DNA of 64,000 nt. It comes from Hermatobates lingyangjiaoensis. Lineage: Eukaryota; Arthropoda; Insecta; Hemiptera; Hermatobatidae. The position numbers and the translations under genes are program-made. Shown here piece after piece: positions 62,016 through 64,000 of the stretch (positions are counted from its first letter, which is position 1; the number at the start of each line of letters is the position of its first letter). The stretch spans positions 5,563,001-5,627,000 of the forward strand of contig JAPFBL010001617.1 of NCBI GenBank assembly GCA_026182355.1. Direction: 5' to 3'. Under the pieces are notes generated by a model. The model searched no databases and was not told the DNA's origin. It was given only the letters and a program-made list of their open reading frames with translations.

Positions 62016-62750
62016 GTAAGTATAACATTTATTAATTACTTACTATCTACAAATATATTCTATCTTAATCAGCCTCTTTATGCGCCGTTGATTCATTCAA
62101 CGTTAGAGAAGGTGAGAATATGTGAAATTCCTCATTAGCCTTATTAGTCTTTACAACTAACGAGTTCGTTTTTACAACTATCGAGTTTGCTTATGCCATG
62201 ATATGGAAAGAAGAAATTATGTAAAATGGTGATCTAGATATATGTAGATATAGAAACATGAAAATATAGAAAATACAGATGTATTTACAGGTATATTCGT
62301 CGTTAATACTTATTACCGAATTTGTATATAGAAAAAAAGTGTAACTTGGCCAAATGGTTTCCATTTCACTCATTATTTATTTGATCTTTATGTCTGGTTT
62401 TATTGTTCATATACTTTCGGTGTTAGTTAAAGCGTAATTAAGACTAATGCTATATTAAATACAGCAGCCGTAACTGTTGTACTATACATTCCCTGGATCA
62501 TGTTGATAAGTATGCAACGAAACGTGTAAGTCCGTTGTTAAACTTACGTACTTATTGCACCTAATTACTTAAGTAGTTACTTAATTGTACGTATCGGAGT
62601 AATCTGCTGTATTTCTAGAGATGTTAAGTATGTTTTAGGTATTGCTAGATAGTTTTCGATCCTTCATTCTACAAAAAAAAAATACCAACAATTTAATATT
62701 ATATTACAAAATTTAGGTTTGGTGGAATTATTCAAAACTTGAGGGGTATT
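62016..62750. other. faf: Start of faf intron 19, nothing recognised
   Basis: AT-rich; no feature. Confidence 0.4.
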
Positions 62751-62754
62751 CAGT

Positions 62755-62885
62755 AGTATATCGGTTCGTTGAAGGCCTTGTCAGCTCCTTTCTTTGTTGA
62801 GTAGTCCACTGCGTCATTTCCCTCAAAACCTATGTGTCCAGATATTCACACGGCTATCATTTCATTTTCTTTGCCTTTATATTTA
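62755..62885 (-). pseudogene. RNase H fragment of a non-LTR retrotransposon
   Basis: Minus strand: IAV*ISGHIGFEGNDAVDYS then KKGADKAF. This is the …VPGH-GI-GNE-AD--AK-GA… end of the RNase H domain in I/LOA-type retrotransposons, with one stop and the Asp of AD replaced in register. Only about 40 codons. Confidence 0.55.
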
Positions 62886-63429
62886 ATAGAACTTGAAACA
62901 TTCTCATGTTTATTTCAGATTTACAACTTGTAGAGTTCAAGCCTTTTGAAAAATCTAACTATCTGGTGGTGTGATTATAGAATTTATATCTTTTTGTTTG
63001 CTTACATAAAATGTGTTCCAGCCATAATCTTATTGAAAACATTTCAACTTGGATTATTAATTTCATTTTTCCTAAAACTTTAGAGATGTATTCAGGTTAT
63101 TTAATGCATGGTCTAGTCATATGGTTAGAATTAATGCTCAGTAGTCTTAGGGCCTTAGGGCACTCGAATTTCAGATTCCTTCACCCTAAACGGGCATTAG
63201 TGATATTAAAAAATTCCAGTAGTCTTTTGAAGAACGTAATGTCTGATAATACATTGGCCATAATGTCAATTTTAAATTCTATACTTTGTTATGATTTCCT
63301 TTCCCATGGAGGTATTCTCGTTCCTTATGGATGTCTTCATATACTGTGAACTTTAGGATTCGACCCTCCCTTTCTCTAGTTGTGCAGTCAGTTATTAGGT
63401 GGTATTTATTCATAGTCATAATTATAGAC

Positions 63430-64000
63430 TCTGTCTCAACATGAAAAAAGCTTTACCCCGAAAACAACGTGTTTCATTCTCGCAGTGCTCTTCTTCAGGT
63501 ATATATTAAGTAACATTGCAACATTCAAAATAGAGGTCAACTTAGGGCCCTCTTCGCCTCCGGGGTATGGTCTCACCTTAGTTATGTTCACCTTAGTGTC
63601 ATACAGGGGGAAATCCCTGAAGTTCTGTCGGTGGTATTTACCCGACTTCCTGTTTATTTTTGTGTTATTTTTACTCATATGGTTCCCACGAGTAGCTAGG
63701 GATAGCGTTGTCCACTCCTTCAGAGCCCCGCATACAGGAGGTAAGGCTATTTGCTCAAGAGGGTCGCCTGGTACTCTTGAGGATCCGTTCATAATACAGT
63801 AACCCCTGTATCATCCATCCTTCAGCATGGATTTCAAACACCTTAGATTGGGGTTGGGATAAAAGGAGGGGATTTGAGGATTAGGAAGGATGTGAAACGA
63901 GGATGGTCAGGCCTAGTTAGTCAGGATTACCTTCTCCTCTGCTTTCATTTGTCCCTGCATATAGCAGGTTAACAGGGTTGTTTCGTGAAGGCCGAACATC
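63430..64000. mobile_element. GC-richer repeat-like segment, possible retrotransposon end
   Basis: The base composition rises sharply from about 63540 to the window end. Open frames on both strands (minus 63792-63436, + 63485-63802) have no recognised domain. Composition and Gly/Pro/Arg-rich frames resemble UTR or ORF1 regions of the R1/LOA elements in this window. It continues beyond the edge. Confidence 0.35.

Noticed and set aside
61890..62138. Continuation of exon 19 past 62015
   Set aside because: The similarity to USP9X stops at the gtaagt donor and the frame beyond is AT-rich chance sequence.
1..64000. CRISPR arrays, operons, bacterial regulatory sites, rRNA and tRNA genes
   Set aside because: The window is eukaryotic (spliced gene, retrotransposons); no spaced repeat array and no cloverleaf-forming tRNA was recognised.

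Overview
This is a eukaryotic, AT-rich, intron-rich window, almost certainly from an arthropod. The element mix (mariner, R1-like retrotransposons, FLYWCH-bearing MULE, many GIY-YIG Penelope-like elements) points to an insect with a large genome. A hemipteran is my best guess, but that is inference and not proven by the sequence.

The one cellular gene is the 5' two-fifths of the fat facets / USP9X deubiquitinase gene on the + strand. Nineteen coding exons between 6012 and 62015 join in phase without a stop into 998 codons, starting with a Met-Thr-Val-Ala-Thr-Arg-Gly N-terminus like that of vertebrate USP9X. They cover the ARM/HEAT-like N-terminal region, the ubiquitin-like domain (exon 18) and a Ser-rich linker (exon 19). 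The catalytic USP domain lies beyond the right edge.

Nearly everything else is mobile DNA in the introns. Intron 1 (19 kb) holds a 2.4-kb palindromic Penelope-like element (PLE), a cluster of small (TA)n-flanked PLE repeats, gypsy RT relics, a 1.7-kb foldback element, a mariner with both ends, a hAT relic, a FLYWCH/MULE transposon and a non-LTR retrotransposon. Intron 3 is a nest of PLE fragments. Intron 6 has a second copy of the same non-LTR family and the most complete PLE (RT plus GIY-YIG). Intron 9 has a hAT with 8-bp target duplication and a hAT-like MITE. Intron 10 has another non-LTR element and a perfect 89-bp-arm palindrome. Intron 11 has about 1 kb of GT-rich repeat and a PLE 3' end. 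Intron 14 has a mariner 5' fragment and a long decayed R1-type element.

The most interesting signal is an RNA motif recurring in at least nine sequence-unrelated versions, in or next to the PLE pseudo-LTRs. It has a CUGANGA-like core, a hairpin, AAA, a 2-4 nt loop ending in U-H, and bases that pair back across the core exactly at the position expected for hammerhead stem I. These look like hammerhead ribozymes with a minimal stem III. They show a consistent oddity: a Y:R pair closes stem II where the usual free G12 would sit. Several are arranged as perfect or near-perfect palindromes, so either strand encodes a ribozyme, and several lie in sense orientation inside faf introns. PLE fragments repeatedly end at the same codons, in a (TA)n microsatellite.
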